DNA from: Paenibacillus chibensis
GTDB lineage: Bacteria > Bacillota > Bacilli > Paenibacillales > Paenibacillaceae
Assembly: GCF_004001045.1 (NCBI RefSeq)
Contig: NZ_BIMK01000011.1
Coordinates: 1-64,000, forward strand
DNA length: 64,000 nucleotides
Direction of reading: 5' to 3'
Shown here: piece after piece, positions 40,303 to 49,120 of the stretch
How the letters are laid out: each line of letters opens with the position of its first letter
Position numbering within the stretch: position 1 is the stretch's first letter
Made by a program: the position numbers and the translations under genes
Notes under the pieces: generated by a model
What the model was told of the DNA's origin: nothing
Databases searched by the model: none
The model's input: only the letters and a program-made list of their open reading frames with translations

Positions 40303-41814
40303 ATGAAGAAAACCGGATTTGTATTGTTTTTGTTAATGTTTCTCGTCATGATGGTAGGCGTCCAGGATCGGGCTGCGGCAGCGCCCGGCAGCGTACAGAT
40401 CGTATTGGACGGCAATGAGCTCAAGGTATCCAAGGATACCAAGGTAACGAACGTAAACGGCAGCACCATGGTTCCTTTCCGCGTCATCGGAGAGAATTTA
40501 GGCTTCGGCGTGAAATGGGAGCAAAAATCGCAAAAGGTTCTGATCAACAAGGGCAGCAAATCCATCGAGCTGGTCGTAAACGACAAGACCGCAACGGTCA
40601 ACGGCAAGAAAATGACGCTAGACAACCCGCCGCTTCTGCAAAACAATATCGTCGTCGTACCGGTACGTTTTGTTAGCGAGCAGATGGGAATCCAAGTGAG
40701 CTGGGACGGAGCGAACCAGACCGTTTATTTGACCACAAATCCTCAGCCACCGAAAACCGACAGCGGCACTGGCGCGGGCAATGGGGATGTTCCGGTTGCT
40801 GATCCTTCGCCTGGAACGCAGCCGTCGGGAGGCACTTCGACTACGGAGCCGGGAGAGGTATCTGATCCTTCGGTTACGGTACCTCCTGTGACAGGTAATG
40901 CGGTGATTAGCGGCATCAGTTTCAGTGAAAATCGCCTGATGATTGCCTCTCAAGGAGGTACGGTTACACCGAAGGTGTTCACGATGTCCGGCCCGGACCG
41001 GATCGTCGTGGATTTGCCGAACACGGCCTTCTCGCCTGATTTTCTGGGAGGCTCTTCGAATGTAGCCGGCAACCAGGGGCAACTGGATGTTACCGGCTAT
41101 CCGGACTTGAAGAACATCAGGTACTCTCTCTTCAGCAGCAGTCCGTCAACGGTAAGGATCGTGCTCGATTTGAGCGCCCCGAAGGCATATTCGGTATACA
41201 GCGATCCGTCAACCTCCGGGCTAATCATTGTTGATCTGAATAATTCCACTACGCCTACGAATCCGGTTGGGGGCAGCGGCAAGAAAATCGTTGTCATCGA
41301 TGCAGGCCACGGCAATCAGGACCCGGGTACGATCGGGTACTCCAAGACGAAGGAAAAAGATTTCAACCTCGCGGTCGCCCTGAAGGTCGGTCAACTGCTG
41401 GAGAAGGAACCGAACATCGATTTTGTGCTCACACGCAGCGATGATACGTTCCTGAAGCTGGAGGAAAGAGCCCGGATCGCGAACGATTTGAACGCGGATG
41501 TATTCGTATCCATTCATGCCAACAGCGGGCCAATAGCGGCAAGCGGCAGTGAAACATACTATCAAAGGGATGCCAGCAAGGCTTTGGCAAACGTCATGCA
41601 CAAATATCTCGTCAAGGCCACAGGCCTCCCGGATCGCGGAGTTAAATACGGCAACTACCATGTCATCCGTGAGACCAAAATGCCGGCCGTGCTGCTGGAA
41701 GTAGGTTACCTGAGCAATCCGAAGGACGAAGCAGCCCTCTTTAGCGAAAGTCTGCAGAATTCGATCGCGCAGGGCATCGTCAATGGCATTAAAGAATATC
41801 TCGGAGTACAATAA
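40303..41814 (+). CDS. Secreted N-acetylmuramoyl-L-alanine amidase with CuAO-N, AMIN and Amidase_3 domains (copy 1)
   Basis: This 503-aa protein starts at ATG 40303 after AGAGGTGG. A signal peptide covers about 1-25. Residues about 30-145 are a copper-amine-oxidase-N-like stalk-binding domain (PFRVIGENLGFGVKWEQ), found in many Paenibacillus surface proteins and not an oxidase by itself. A Gly/Pro/Thr linker follows, then AMIN at about 200-310 (DRIVVDLPNTAF) and Amidase_3 at about 325-500. The zinc site shows in VIDAGHGNQDPG, VSIHAN and LLEVGYLSN. It cleaves the amide between muramic acid and the peptide. A GerMN lipoprotein gene follows after 35 nt, and the pair is repeated downstream. Confidence 0.95.
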   Translation: MKKTGFVLFLLMFLVMMVGVQDRAAAAPGSVQIVLDGNELKVSKDTKVTNVNGSTMVPFRVIGENLGFGVKWEQKSQKVLINKGSKSIELVVNDKTATVNGKKMTLDNPPLLQNNIVVVPVRFVSEQMGIQVSWDGANQTVYLTTNPQPPKTDSGTGAGNGDVPVADPSPGTQPSGGTSTTEPGEVSDPSVTVPPVTGNAVISGISFSENRLMIASQGGTVTPKVFTMSGPDRIVVDLPNTAFSPDFLGGSSNVAGNQGQLDVTGYPDLKNIRYSLFSSSPSTVRIVLDLSAPKAYSVYSDPSTSGLIIVDLNNSTTPTNPVGGSGKKIVVIDAGHGNQDPGTIGYSKTKEKDFNLAVALKVGQLLEKEPNIDFVLTRSDDTFLKLEERARIANDLNADVFVSIHANSGPIAASGSETYYQRDASKALANVMHKYLVKATGLPDRGVKYGNYHVIRETKMPAVLLEVGYLSNPKDEAALFSESLQNSIAQGIVNGIKEYLGVQ

Positions 41815-41849
41815 AAACAAGTCATTCGCAAGTAGAAGGAGGCGGTCAA

Positions 41850-42485
41850 GTGAACAGAAAGCTGTTAAGCGCTGCGGTACTAGCCTTGGTAATGGTTGTG
41901 GGAGCAGGCTGTGGACAAAAACCGACAGCAGCGCCAGCTCCGCAGGAGGCAACCCAGAGCCCCAATGATTCTTCAGCTGTGAACGCAGCGCAGCCGGATG
42001 ATTCGAATGGCTCCGAAGCCGAAGGGAACGACCAAACGGAGAATACGCAGCCGCAAACGGACAAGCCGGATCAGAAGCCAGAGGATTCCGCTGTACAGAA
42101 GCGAACCATCGAGGTTTATTATACAGATCCGCAGGAAATGGAATTGAAAAAGAGCGAAATGGAAATCCGGTTCAAAAATGATGCTGACAAGTACCGCGAG
42201 GCATTCAAGGCATTGCAAACTAGCGGTAACAGTGAACTCATTCCTCTATGGGGCAAGATGGAGCTGAAATCTATGGATGTAAAGGATGGGGCCATGACCA
42301 TCGATATCCATATGCCGGATGAAGCACGACTCGGAGCCGGCGGCGAACAGTACGCCCTGGACGCACTGTCCAAAACGATGTTTCAGTTCAAGGAAGTTCA
42401 ATCAATCGAGCTTCTGGTGGATGGACAACAGCTGGAAAGCTTGATGGGGCACGTGGACCTGGATCACCCGATGAAGAGAAACTAG
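41850..42485 (+). CDS. GerMN-domain lipoprotein (copy 1)
   Basis: This 211-aa protein starts at GTG 41850 after GGAGGCGG. The signal peptide ends in the lipobox VGAGC, so Cys is the lipidated residue at about 24. A disordered Pro/Ala/Gln/Asp linker leads to a GerMN domain at about 85-205: EVYYTDPQEMELKK, LIPLWGKMEL, IDIHMPDEARLGAGGEQYAL and VQSIELLVDGQQLESLMGHV. GerMN domains occur in GerM, a spore-envelope protein, and in membrane-anchored partners of wall enzymes. It is cotranscribed with the amidase before it, so it may anchor or regulate that enzyme. A terminator follows at 42514. Confidence 0.92.
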   Translation: MNRKLLSAAVLALVMVVGAGCGQKPTAAPAPQEATQSPNDSSAVNAAQPDDSNGSEAEGNDQTENTQPQTDKPDQKPEDSAVQKRTIEVYYTDPQEMELKKSEMEIRFKNDADKYREAFKALQTSGNSELIPLWGKMELKSMDVKDGAMTIDIHMPDEARLGAGGEQYALDALSKTMFQFKEVQSIELLVDGQQLESLMGHVDLDHPMKRN

Positions 42486-42513
42486 CTTGAACGATGTTAA
42501 ATGTCAAAATAAG

Positions 42514-42556
42514 ACCGCTTGCGCGCAGACTCTATCTGTGCTCAAGCGGTTTTTAT
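42514..42556 (+). terminator. Terminator between the two amidase-GerMN units
   Basis: ACCGCTTG (42514-42521) pairs with CAAGCGGT (42543-42550), continued by GC/GC after one mismatch. TTTTTA follows. It separates the first unit from the second, which therefore has its own promoter in 42557-42754. Confidence 0.88.
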
Positions 42557-42754
42557 TTACTTTGACGACGTATGTATGCATAAACGACTATCTTTGTCTA
42601 TCTTAAGACATAGAATAAGTTTTGCATGAATAGGAATATATTCGCAACTTTTCGCAGGCAACAGCGTCTAATAAATGTCTGGTGCTGTCGAAGGAAAGCC
42701 AAAGCTGAAACGTCAGAGCTAAGGACAAAAATCTAAGAATGGTAGGGGTGAAGG

Positions 42755-44209
42755 ATGAAGAAATTCGGTTTTATGGCAGTGCTCTTATTTGTCTTCATTT
42801 TGGCTTTTCCTCACAATGGACAAGCTGCGGCGGGAACCGCCAAAATTTATCTGGATGACAAACAATTGACGCTGTCGGGAAATGCAAAAGTGGAAAATGT
42901 GAATGGCAATATCATGATTCCATTTCGTGTCGTCGGAGAGAATCTAGGGTTTGACGTCGCATGGGAACAAAAGACGCGCACGGTAACCATAAAAAAAGAT
43001 TCTGATGTGATTAAACTTGTAGTCAATCAAAAAACGGCGGATGTCAATGGAACGAAAGTAACCATGAACATCGCCCCCATTTTGCGCACGGACACCGTAA
43101 TCGTACCGCTGCGCTTTATCAGTGAACAAATGGGACTCAAGGTCAATTGGGACAATAATAAAAAGGTCGTATACTTATATACCCAAGAAAATGATAATGG
43201 AAACGGAAACGCAGGAACAGGCGCCGGGAACGGTGGCGGTTCAGCGACCCCGGGTACCGGCAGCGGTGACGGCGGAAGCGGTAATGCGGCGACTGCTCAG
43301 GTTAACGGCCTCAGCTTCAGCGACAACCGGCTGATGATCGCCACGACCGGACAAGCCAAGGTCAATGCTTTTAAAATGACCGGACCGAACCGGATTGTTG
43401 TGGATTTGGAGAACGCGAATTTCTCCAATACGTTCAGCAGCAGCAACTCCCCCCTGGATCAAAACTCGGTGGGATCGCTGGATGTCACCGGTTATCCTGC
43501 CGTTTCAAAAGTAAGATATTCGCTTTACAATAACAATCCTTCGACTGTACGGGTGGTTATTGACCTGAATTATGCGACGAATTATAAGCTGACTAATGAA
43601 AATGGTTTATGCATTATCGACTTGAATGTGTCGGATAGTGGAACGACGACGCCGCCAGTGGGCGGAAACGGCAAGAAAATCGTCGTGATCGATGCAGGGC
43701 ACGGTGCTCATGATCCGGGTACAACCGGAGTTACGGGCAAGAAAGAAAAGGATTTTAACCTGGCAGTCGTACTGAAAATTGAGAAATTGCTGAAGCAGGA
43801 GCCTAATATCGATGTGGTTCTGACACGAAGCGACGACACGTTCCTTGAACTGAAGGACCGCGTCAAGATTGCCAATGATTTGAAAGCGGATGTGTTTGTA
43901 TCGATCCATGCTAACAGTGCAGGCTCCTCGGCCGCTTCCGGCAGCGAGACGTACTATCAGCGTGATGCCAGCAAGGCGCTGGCCAACGTGATGCACAAGT
44001 ATTTGGTACAAGCTACCGGCCTTGCCGACCGTGGCGTGCGGTATGGCAACTTCCATGTCATTCGCGAGACGAAGATGCCGGCCGTTCTGCTTGAAGTCGG
44101 ATACCTCAGCAATAAAAACGATGAAGCGACTCTTTTTAACGAGAACGTGCAGCAGCGTGTTGCTCAAGGAGTCGTGAATGGACTCAAAGAATATCTGGGC
44201 GTTAAATAG
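42755..44209 (+). CDS. Secreted N-acetylmuramoyl-L-alanine amidase (copy 2)
   Basis: This 484-aa protein starts at ATG 42755 after GGTAGGGGTGAAGG. The order matches copy 1: signal peptide about 1-24, CuAO-N-like domain (PFRVVGENLGFDVAWEQ) at about 30-145, Gly-rich linker, AMIN at about 185-290 (NRIVVDLENANF), and Amidase_3 at about 305-484 with VIDAGHGAHDPG, VSIHANS and LLEVGYLSNKND. The two catalytic domains look about four-fifths identical, while linkers and CuAO-N parts differ more, so the tandem duplication is not recent. It is followed after 29 nt by a second GerMN lipoprotein, so the whole two-gene unit was duplicated. Confidence 0.95.
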   Translation: MKKFGFMAVLLFVFILAFPHNGQAAAGTAKIYLDDKQLTLSGNAKVENVNGNIMIPFRVVGENLGFDVAWEQKTRTVTIKKDSDVIKLVVNQKTADVNGTKVTMNIAPILRTDTVIVPLRFISEQMGLKVNWDNNKKVVYLYTQENDNGNGNAGTGAGNGGGSATPGTGSGDGGSGNAATAQVNGLSFSDNRLMIATTGQAKVNAFKMTGPNRIVVDLENANFSNTFSSSNSPLDQNSVGSLDVTGYPAVSKVRYSLYNNNPSTVRVVIDLNYATNYKLTNENGLCIIDLNVSDSGTTTPPVGGNGKKIVVIDAGHGAHDPGTTGVTGKKEKDFNLAVVLKIEKLLKQEPNIDVVLTRSDDTFLELKDRVKIANDLKADVFVSIHANSAGSSAASGSETYYQRDASKALANVMHKYLVQATGLADRGVRYGNFHVIRETKMPAVLLEVGYLSNKNDEATLFNENVQQRVAQGVVNGLKEYLGVK

Positions 44210-44238
44210 GAAATGTCCCTTAAAGGAGGCGGCAGAGA

Positions 44239-44892
44239 ATGAGTAGGAAATTATGGTGTGCAGGCATTTTGGCTTTGGTGATGATTGCCTCGGCCGGCTG
44301 CGGCCAGAAGCCGACAACCGCACCGGAAAGCGGACAGCATGATACTGTCTCCGGGGAGCAGCAAACGACTGGCAGCGGCAGCGAAACGCCGCCTGAGGAA
44401 CCATCGAAGGATGGTGACAGCGGCAACACCGCCGGAACAACCCAAGGCGATTCGTCGAAGGGATCATCTGTCGATTCTTCCAAGGTCACGGATTCCAAGG
44501 CCAAAAAAGAAATGATCGATGTTTATTATACGGATCCGCAGGAACTCGATTTGAAAAAATCCCAGAAGGAAATCAGCTACAGCAGTGACTCGGATAAATA
44601 TGCGGAAGCCTACAAGGCTTTGCAATCGAGCGGCAAGCCGGAGATGATTCCGCTGTGGGGGAAAATCGAGCTGAAAAAACTGGATATCAAAAATGGCGAG
44701 CTGACATTGGACATTCATATGCCCGACGAAGCGAGACTCGGGGCAGGCGGCGAACAATACGCGCTGGATGCGCTGACCAAGACGATGTTCCAGTTTGACG
44801 AGGTCAAATCGGTGGAGCTTCTGGTTGACGGAGCCAAGGTAGACAGCCTGATGGGCCATGTTGACTTGGAGCATCCGTTTACAAGACACTGA
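44239..44892 (+). CDS. GerMN-domain lipoprotein (copy 2)
   Basis: This 217-aa protein starts at ATG 44239 after AAAGGAGG. The signal peptide ends in a lipobox around ASAGC (Cys about 22). A Ser/Gly/Asp-rich linker to residue 90 precedes the GerMN domain (DVYYTDPQELDLKK, MIPLWGKIELKKLD, DIHMPDEARLGAGGEQYAL, VKSVELLVDGAKVDSLMGHV). The folded part is close to copy 1, while the linker has changed completely in composition, as expected for a spacer through the wall. It is the partner of amidase copy 2. A long hairpin lies 78 nt downstream. Confidence 0.92.
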   Translation: MSRKLWCAGILALVMIASAGCGQKPTTAPESGQHDTVSGEQQTTGSGSETPPEEPSKDGDSGNTAGTTQGDSSKGSSVDSSKVTDSKAKKEMIDVYYTDPQELDLKKSQKEISYSSDSDKYAEAYKALQSSGKPEMIPLWGKIELKKLDIKNGELTLDIHMPDEARLGAGGEQYALDALTKTMFQFDEVKSVELLVDGAKVDSLMGHVDLEHPFTRH

Positions 44893-44969
44893 AAAAATTA
44901 GGGCAAAAGCAGGAGTAGGCGCCCTTCTTGTCGAATAGCATATAGGCTTTATTTTTGTGGATATGAAAT

Positions 44970-45051
44970 GAACTAAAGCTTGCGCTCATCAAGCTGCCCA
45001 ATAACCCTTCTGGTTTCTGGGCGGGAGCGCAATCTCTTTAGTTCTTTCTGT
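44970..45051 (+). terminator. Long hairpin upstream of the SLH gene, probably a terminator
   Basis: GAACTAAAG (44970-44978) pairs with CTTTAGTTC (45036-45044), GCGCTC (44982-44987) with GAGCGC (45025-45030), and TGCCCA (44995-45000) with TGGGCG (45018-45023) with one wobble. The tail TTTCTGTTATTTT is only loosely T-rich. It may end the amidase-GerMN transcript or act as a leader hairpin for the SLH gene at 45107. Confidence 0.65.
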
Positions 45052-45106
45052 TATTTTCGGGATCATGCAAGAGTGCATTATCCTTCAGTGAGAAAGGGGA
45101 AAAAGA

Positions 45107-47839
45107 ATGAATTCGAAACGCAGCTATACAATTCCTTATTCCAAAAAAGCAGTCGCTGCCGTAATCGCAGGCATGATGGCGTTAGGTACGGGTACTGCCG
45201 TATTTGCAGACACGGTGAGTACTACCACTTCGGCTTCGGTGACGGCCAGCGGTCTTTTTAGCGACGTCAAGAGCGGGTATTGGGCAGAAAAGCATATCTA
45301 TAAACTCGCTTCCCAAGCCATTCTTCTCGGGGATAAAGGCTTATTCCGCCCGAATGATTCCGTTACCCAGCAGGAAGCTGTCACGATGGCGATCCGTTTT
45401 GCCGGCCTGGAAGATAAAATCAACAGCAATGCCGCAGTGGCTTTGCCGACGAATATTCAGGTCAATACCTACTTCAAGCCCTATGTAGCACTGGCGCTGC
45501 AGCAAAACCTGCTGGATAAGACTGCGGAAAACGCTGCAGTGAATTCGAAGCAAACCTGGGGTGAAAGAAAAGCGACCCGTGAATGGATCACCGAAGTCAT
45601 GATTCGCGCGCTCGGCAAGGAAGGCGATGCTGCCTCTCTGGCTGCCAAAGCAACCTCATTTGCAGATAACGGCAAAATTTCCGCTTCCAAAAGAGGTTTT
45701 GTCAATGCTGCCCTGGAGCTCGGATTGACCAACGGCGTCGACGGAAACCGCTTTGACCCGCAAGGGACAGTAACACGGGCACAGCTCGCCACGTTCTTCA
45801 GCCGCGCGGAAGCCTTCAATGACGTGAAATATAATAATTCTGCGGAAGGCATCGTCACCGGTCTCGGAACCAACAAGCTCGACCTGTATGTGGACGGAAG
45901 CATCCGTACATACGCGCTGGATAGCGCCACCGTTTATTATACAAGCGATTCCGACAATAAAATCAGCTTTGCCGATTTGAAGCCGTATACGAAAGTGATG
46001 GTGATCGGCAGCACGAATAAAACCGCATACGTGGAGGTGACGGACGCGAAGACGCAGCTCGAAAACACAGAAGGTACTTTCCAAAAGCTGTCCCCTGGCA
46101 GCGTCCTGTGGCTGGAAACCAATAACACGTTTAAAGAGTTCACTTACGATGCAAGCACGACATTCCTCGATCAAAACGGCGCCAAAATCGATCCGTCGGC
46201 CCTGGTCGTCGGCAGCAAGCTGCAAATCCAGCAGGAGACGTTCAGCGCCGCCAAAAAACCGGTTATCATTCAAGTGAAATCGGGCATTATCAATAAAACC
46301 GGATCCGGTACCCTTCAAAGCGTGGATACGGCCAGCAAGTCGTTGGTCATCAAAAATGCGGCAGGCACCGTGGAAAGCTACACATGGGACGACAGCCTGA
46401 TCGTGAAATACCAGAATCAGCTGCTGTCGCCTTCCGAGCTTAAAAACGGAGCCGTTATCAATTACACCGTTAAAAATAACGTGTTAGCCTCGATCGAAGT
46501 GACGCAAGGCGTGGAAAGAACGATTCGCGGTTCGCTTTACGAGGTAGGTGCCAACAACGCGACCATCACCTACAAGCGTGACGGCGGACAGCTCGAAGTA
46601 AAGCTGCTTGCCGAGAAGCCTGAGCTTGTGATCAGCGGAATTGCCGCTCCGGTGCTTGGCGACCTGATTGCTGATTCCCAGAATGGCGATCAGGTGGAGC
46701 TGACCCTGAACCCGCAGGATCAAGTGACCAAGATTCAAGTGCTGAATCGTCAGATGGAACAAAAGAAAGGCGCTACTATCGTGTCCTATGAGCCGAAGAG
46801 CAAGCTGCTCACGCTGCTGGATTCGAATAAAAAGCCTTATGTCGTTTCCCTCGATGAGAAAACGAAACTGACGTACAATTCTCCTGATCCTACGCTGGCA
46901 GGCATCGAGCCTTATCTGGTGAACGGACGCAAGGTCAACATTACGTATCTGACCAACCGTGCGTTGTCGCTTGAAGTCATCTATCAATACGAAGGCAAGG
47001 TGTCCGCGCTCGACCTGAACGGCAAGAAGCTGACCTTGCTTGCAAGCGACGGCCAAACGATGACCCTGCCTTATACCAATCCCGTGGTTCAAGTATACGG
47101 CAAAAGCAATGCTTCCCTGTCCGACATTAAAGTGGGCAGCGATATCGCAGCGGTGCTGAATGCGACGCAGGATGCGATCCAATCGATTCAGGTGAAATCG
47201 AATGTGCAGTTCGAAGTGGTCAGCGTGGATTACAGCAACTCGCGCTTGACGGTGAAGAAGGACGGCATCACCAGCCAGCTCTACGTGGACAAATCCATTT
47301 TGGCCGGTGAAAACGGACAGGGAATTACGGTAGCCGATCTTCGTGCAGGACAGCTTCTGAATGTCACCTTTAACGGTGTGACTCCGGCAGCGGTTCAGGT
47401 CGTGAAACTGACGACCGGTGAAGTAACCTCCGTCAATGCAGCTTCCGGTTCGCCTAGCCTTACCGTCAAAAATTATGGCGGATCCACGGAGACGTTCGCG
47501 CTGAACAGCGCGTCCAAGATCATCAATGATGCCGGCAGCGCCTTGAACATCAATAACGTGGCAGCAGGCAACCGCGTTGAAGTCCGTAAGGATGCAGACG
47601 GCAATACGGTCGTCAAAGTGCTGAATGTGACGACCCAATCCTTCTGGAAATATGACAGTTATGCGAAGGAAATATATGTGAAACGGCAGAATGTCAATGA
47701 TACCGGGTATTATCCGCTTTCTCCGGCAGCATACATTCACCAAGGAGATACCACTTTGACCGTGCAATCCCTGAAAGAAAATGATAATATTGTACTGTAT
47801 TTAAACAATGGAACGATTGTCGAGATACAGAAACAATAG
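45107..47839 (+). CDS. S-layer-homology (SLH) surface protein with repeated beta modules
   Basis: This 910-aa protein starts at ATG 45107 after AAAGGGGAAAA. The signal peptide spans 1-35 (cleavage near VFADT). Three SLH motifs follow at about 50-100 (FSDVKSGYWAEKHIYKLA ... FRPNDSVTQQEAV), 120-165, and 185-235 (FDPQGTVTRAQLATFFSRA). They bind pyruvylated secondary wall polymer, so the protein sits on the cell surface. From about 240 to the end there are some eight to nine loosely repeated beta-rich units of 70-80 residues, each with a G.V..VD....LTV pattern and a ..L..G..V.V stretch. No catalytic domain is visible, so a structural or binding role is likely. Confidence 0.93.
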   Translation: MNSKRSYTIPYSKKAVAAVIAGMMALGTGTAVFADTVSTTTSASVTASGLFSDVKSGYWAEKHIYKLASQAILLGDKGLFRPNDSVTQQEAVTMAIRFAGLEDKINSNAAVALPTNIQVNTYFKPYVALALQQNLLDKTAENAAVNSKQTWGERKATREWITEVMIRALGKEGDAASLAAKATSFADNGKISASKRGFVNAALELGLTNGVDGNRFDPQGTVTRAQLATFFSRAEAFNDVKYNNSAEGIVTGLGTNKLDLYVDGSIRTYALDSATVYYTSDSDNKISFADLKPYTKVMVIGSTNKTAYVEVTDAKTQLENTEGTFQKLSPGSVLWLETNNTFKEFTYDASTTFLDQNGAKIDPSALVVGSKLQIQQETFSAAKKPVIIQVKSGIINKTGSGTLQSVDTASKSLVIKNAAGTVESYTWDDSLIVKYQNQLLSPSELKNGAVINYTVKNNVLASIEVTQGVERTIRGSLYEVGANNATITYKRDGGQLEVKLLAEKPELVISGIAAPVLGDLIADSQNGDQVELTLNPQDQVTKIQVLNRQMEQKKGATIVSYEPKSKLLTLLDSNKKPYVVSLDEKTKLTYNSPDPTLAGIEPYLVNGRKVNITYLTNRALSLEVIYQYEGKVSALDLNGKKLTLLASDGQTMTLPYTNPVVQVYGKSNASLSDIKVGSDIAAVLNATQDAIQSIQVKSNVQFEVVSVDYSNSRLTVKKDGITSQLYVDKSILAGENGQGITVADLRAGQLLNVTFNGVTPAAVQVVKLTTGEVTSVNAASGSPSLTVKNYGGSTETFALNSASKIINDAGSALNINNVAAGNRVEVRKDADGNTVVKVLNVTTQSFWKYDSYAKEIYVKRQNVNDTGYYPLSPAAYIHQGDTTLTVQSLKENDNIVLYLNNGTIVEIQKQ

Positions 47840-47866
47840 TATGCTTTGGGAATGGTCATGAGATAC

Positions 47867-47912
47867 ACCGTCTTGATACGGGGAGTCTTACCTGTATCAA
47901 GACGTTTTTTTT
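47867..47912 (+). terminator. Terminator after the SLH gene
   Basis: CGTCTTGATAC (47869-47879) pairs perfectly with GTATCAAGACG (47894-47904), extended inward by GGG/CCT-type pairs, followed by eight T. The nth ribosome site begins right after, so nth may use read-through or a promoter within this area. Confidence 0.93.
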
Positions 47913-47926
47913 GCAGGAGGTAAACG

Positions 47927-48589
47927 ATGAAGGCAGCAACCGTACGTCATATACTCGATACGATCGGAGACATGTTTCCCGACGCCCATTGTGAATTAAA
48001 CCACAGCAATGCTTTCGAACTGACGATTGCCGTTCTGCTGTCCGCGCAGTGTACGGATGAGACGGTAAACAAGGTGACCAAGGACTTATTCGAGAAGTAC
48101 AAGTCTCCCGAAGATTATGTGGCGGTTCCATTGGAGGAGCTTGAACAGGATATCCGGAGAATCGGTTTGTACCGCAATAAGGCGAAGCATATCCGCAATC
48201 TTTGCATGCTTTTGATGGAACAGTACGGCGGAGAAATACCGCGGGAGCATGATGAGCTGGTGAAGCTGCCGGGAGTGGGGCGCAAGACGGCAAATGTCGT
48301 CGTTTCCAACGCCTTCGATGTACCGGCCATTGCCGTCGATACGCATGTGGAGCGGGTTTCAAAGCGCCTCGGACTGGCGGGCTGGAAAGATTCCGTGCTG
48401 GAAGTGGAGAAAAAGCTGATGAAGCAGGTACCGCGTGAAGAGTGGACCTTGACGCATCACCGCCTGATTTTTTTTGGACGCTACCACTGCAAGGCCCAGA
48501 ATCCAAAATGCCAGGTCTGCCCGCTGCTGGATGTATGCCGCGAAGGAAAAAAACGTATGAAGACGTCCCAAATCAGAAAAGATAAGTAA
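47927..48589 (+). CDS. nth: Endonuclease III
   Basis: This 220-aa protein starts at ATG 47927 after CAGGAGG. It is a DNA glycosylase/AP lyase with the helix-hairpin-helix LPGVGRKTANVVVSNAF carrying the catalytic lysine at about 120 and the catalytic aspartate in IAVDTHVERVS at about 138. The C-terminal iron-sulfur loop CKAQNPKCQVCPLLDVC gives the C-X6-C-X2-C-X5-C pattern. It removes oxidised pyrimidines in base excision repair. In Bacillus nth is linked to dnaD; here the flanks are an SLH gene and a small unknown protein. Confidence 0.97.
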   Translation: MKAATVRHILDTIGDMFPDAHCELNHSNAFELTIAVLLSAQCTDETVNKVTKDLFEKYKSPEDYVAVPLEELEQDIRRIGLYRNKAKHIRNLCMLLMEQYGGEIPREHDELVKLPGVGRKTANVVVSNAFDVPAIAVDTHVERVSKRLGLAGWKDSVLEVEKKLMKQVPREEWTLTHHRLIFFGRYHCKAQNPKCQVCPLLDVCREGKKRMKTSQIRKDK

Positions 48590-48638
48590 CACAAACACAG
48601 GATAGGAACTACAAAGCTGGAGAAGGATGGGATAAACA

Positions 48639-48911
48639 ATGAAATGCATCTCGGTATATACTGACAATTTCGAAAAATTTTCCGATATTATGGATGAAGT
48701 GATGGAGACGGAACTGACTGAAAACGAAGAGAAGGAATTCGACGGTATTACGGTCAGCCACTCAGGCGAAGTTCCTGAGCATTACCTCGATCGCATGTCT
48801 ACCAAGCCTGAAGTCGTAGTCATGAAGGACAAGTCCCGGGGCACAACGATTTTGCAGCACGGCAAGGTATTCGAGATTTTGGTGCCTGAGCTGGAGAACG
48901 CCAACGCGTAA
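48639..48911 (+). CDS. Small conserved hypothetical protein
   Basis: This 90-aa acidic protein starts at ATG 48639 behind GGAGAAGG. It is probably cotranscribed with nth (50-nt gap). I do not recognise a family. The sequence shows an N-terminal strand MKCISVYTDNFEKFSDIMDE, a central ENEEKEFDGITVSHSG and a strand-like TILQHGKVFEILVPE at the end, which together suggest a small alpha/beta domain of cytoplasmic location. There is no cysteine cluster, signal peptide or membrane segment. A strong terminator at 48935 closes the unit. Confidence 0.8.
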   Translation: MKCISVYTDNFEKFSDIMDEVMETELTENEEKEFDGITVSHSGEVPEHYLDRMSTKPEVVVMKDKSRGTTILQHGKVFEILVPELENANA

Positions 48912-48934
48912 ATGACAAGATAAATAAATTGAGC

Positions 48935-48967
48935 ATAAAACCGAAGTTCTTCGGTTTTATTTTTTTT
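48935..48967. terminator. Bidirectional-looking terminator after the small hypothetical gene
   Basis: ATAAAACCGAAG (48935-48946) pairs perfectly with CTTCGGTTTTAT (48949-48960), followed by seven T. The stem effectively closes with a GTTC tetraloop. Confidence 0.95.
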
Positions 48968-49120
48968 GCCTGGAAAGATGTTCAGCGCTTCCCGTTTAAA
49001 ATGTTTCTCATTCACCCTGCATGATGTTAAAATGAAACTATTTGAGGCACCCGCATAACGTATGATAACTTGACAAAGAACGCAATGTGTAGCGAATAGA
49101 GATTGGGGAGAGAAGGCAGC

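Noticed and set aside
40200..40418. 72-residue frame overlapping the amidase start
   Set aside because: Out of frame with the amidase and without a ribosome site of its own.
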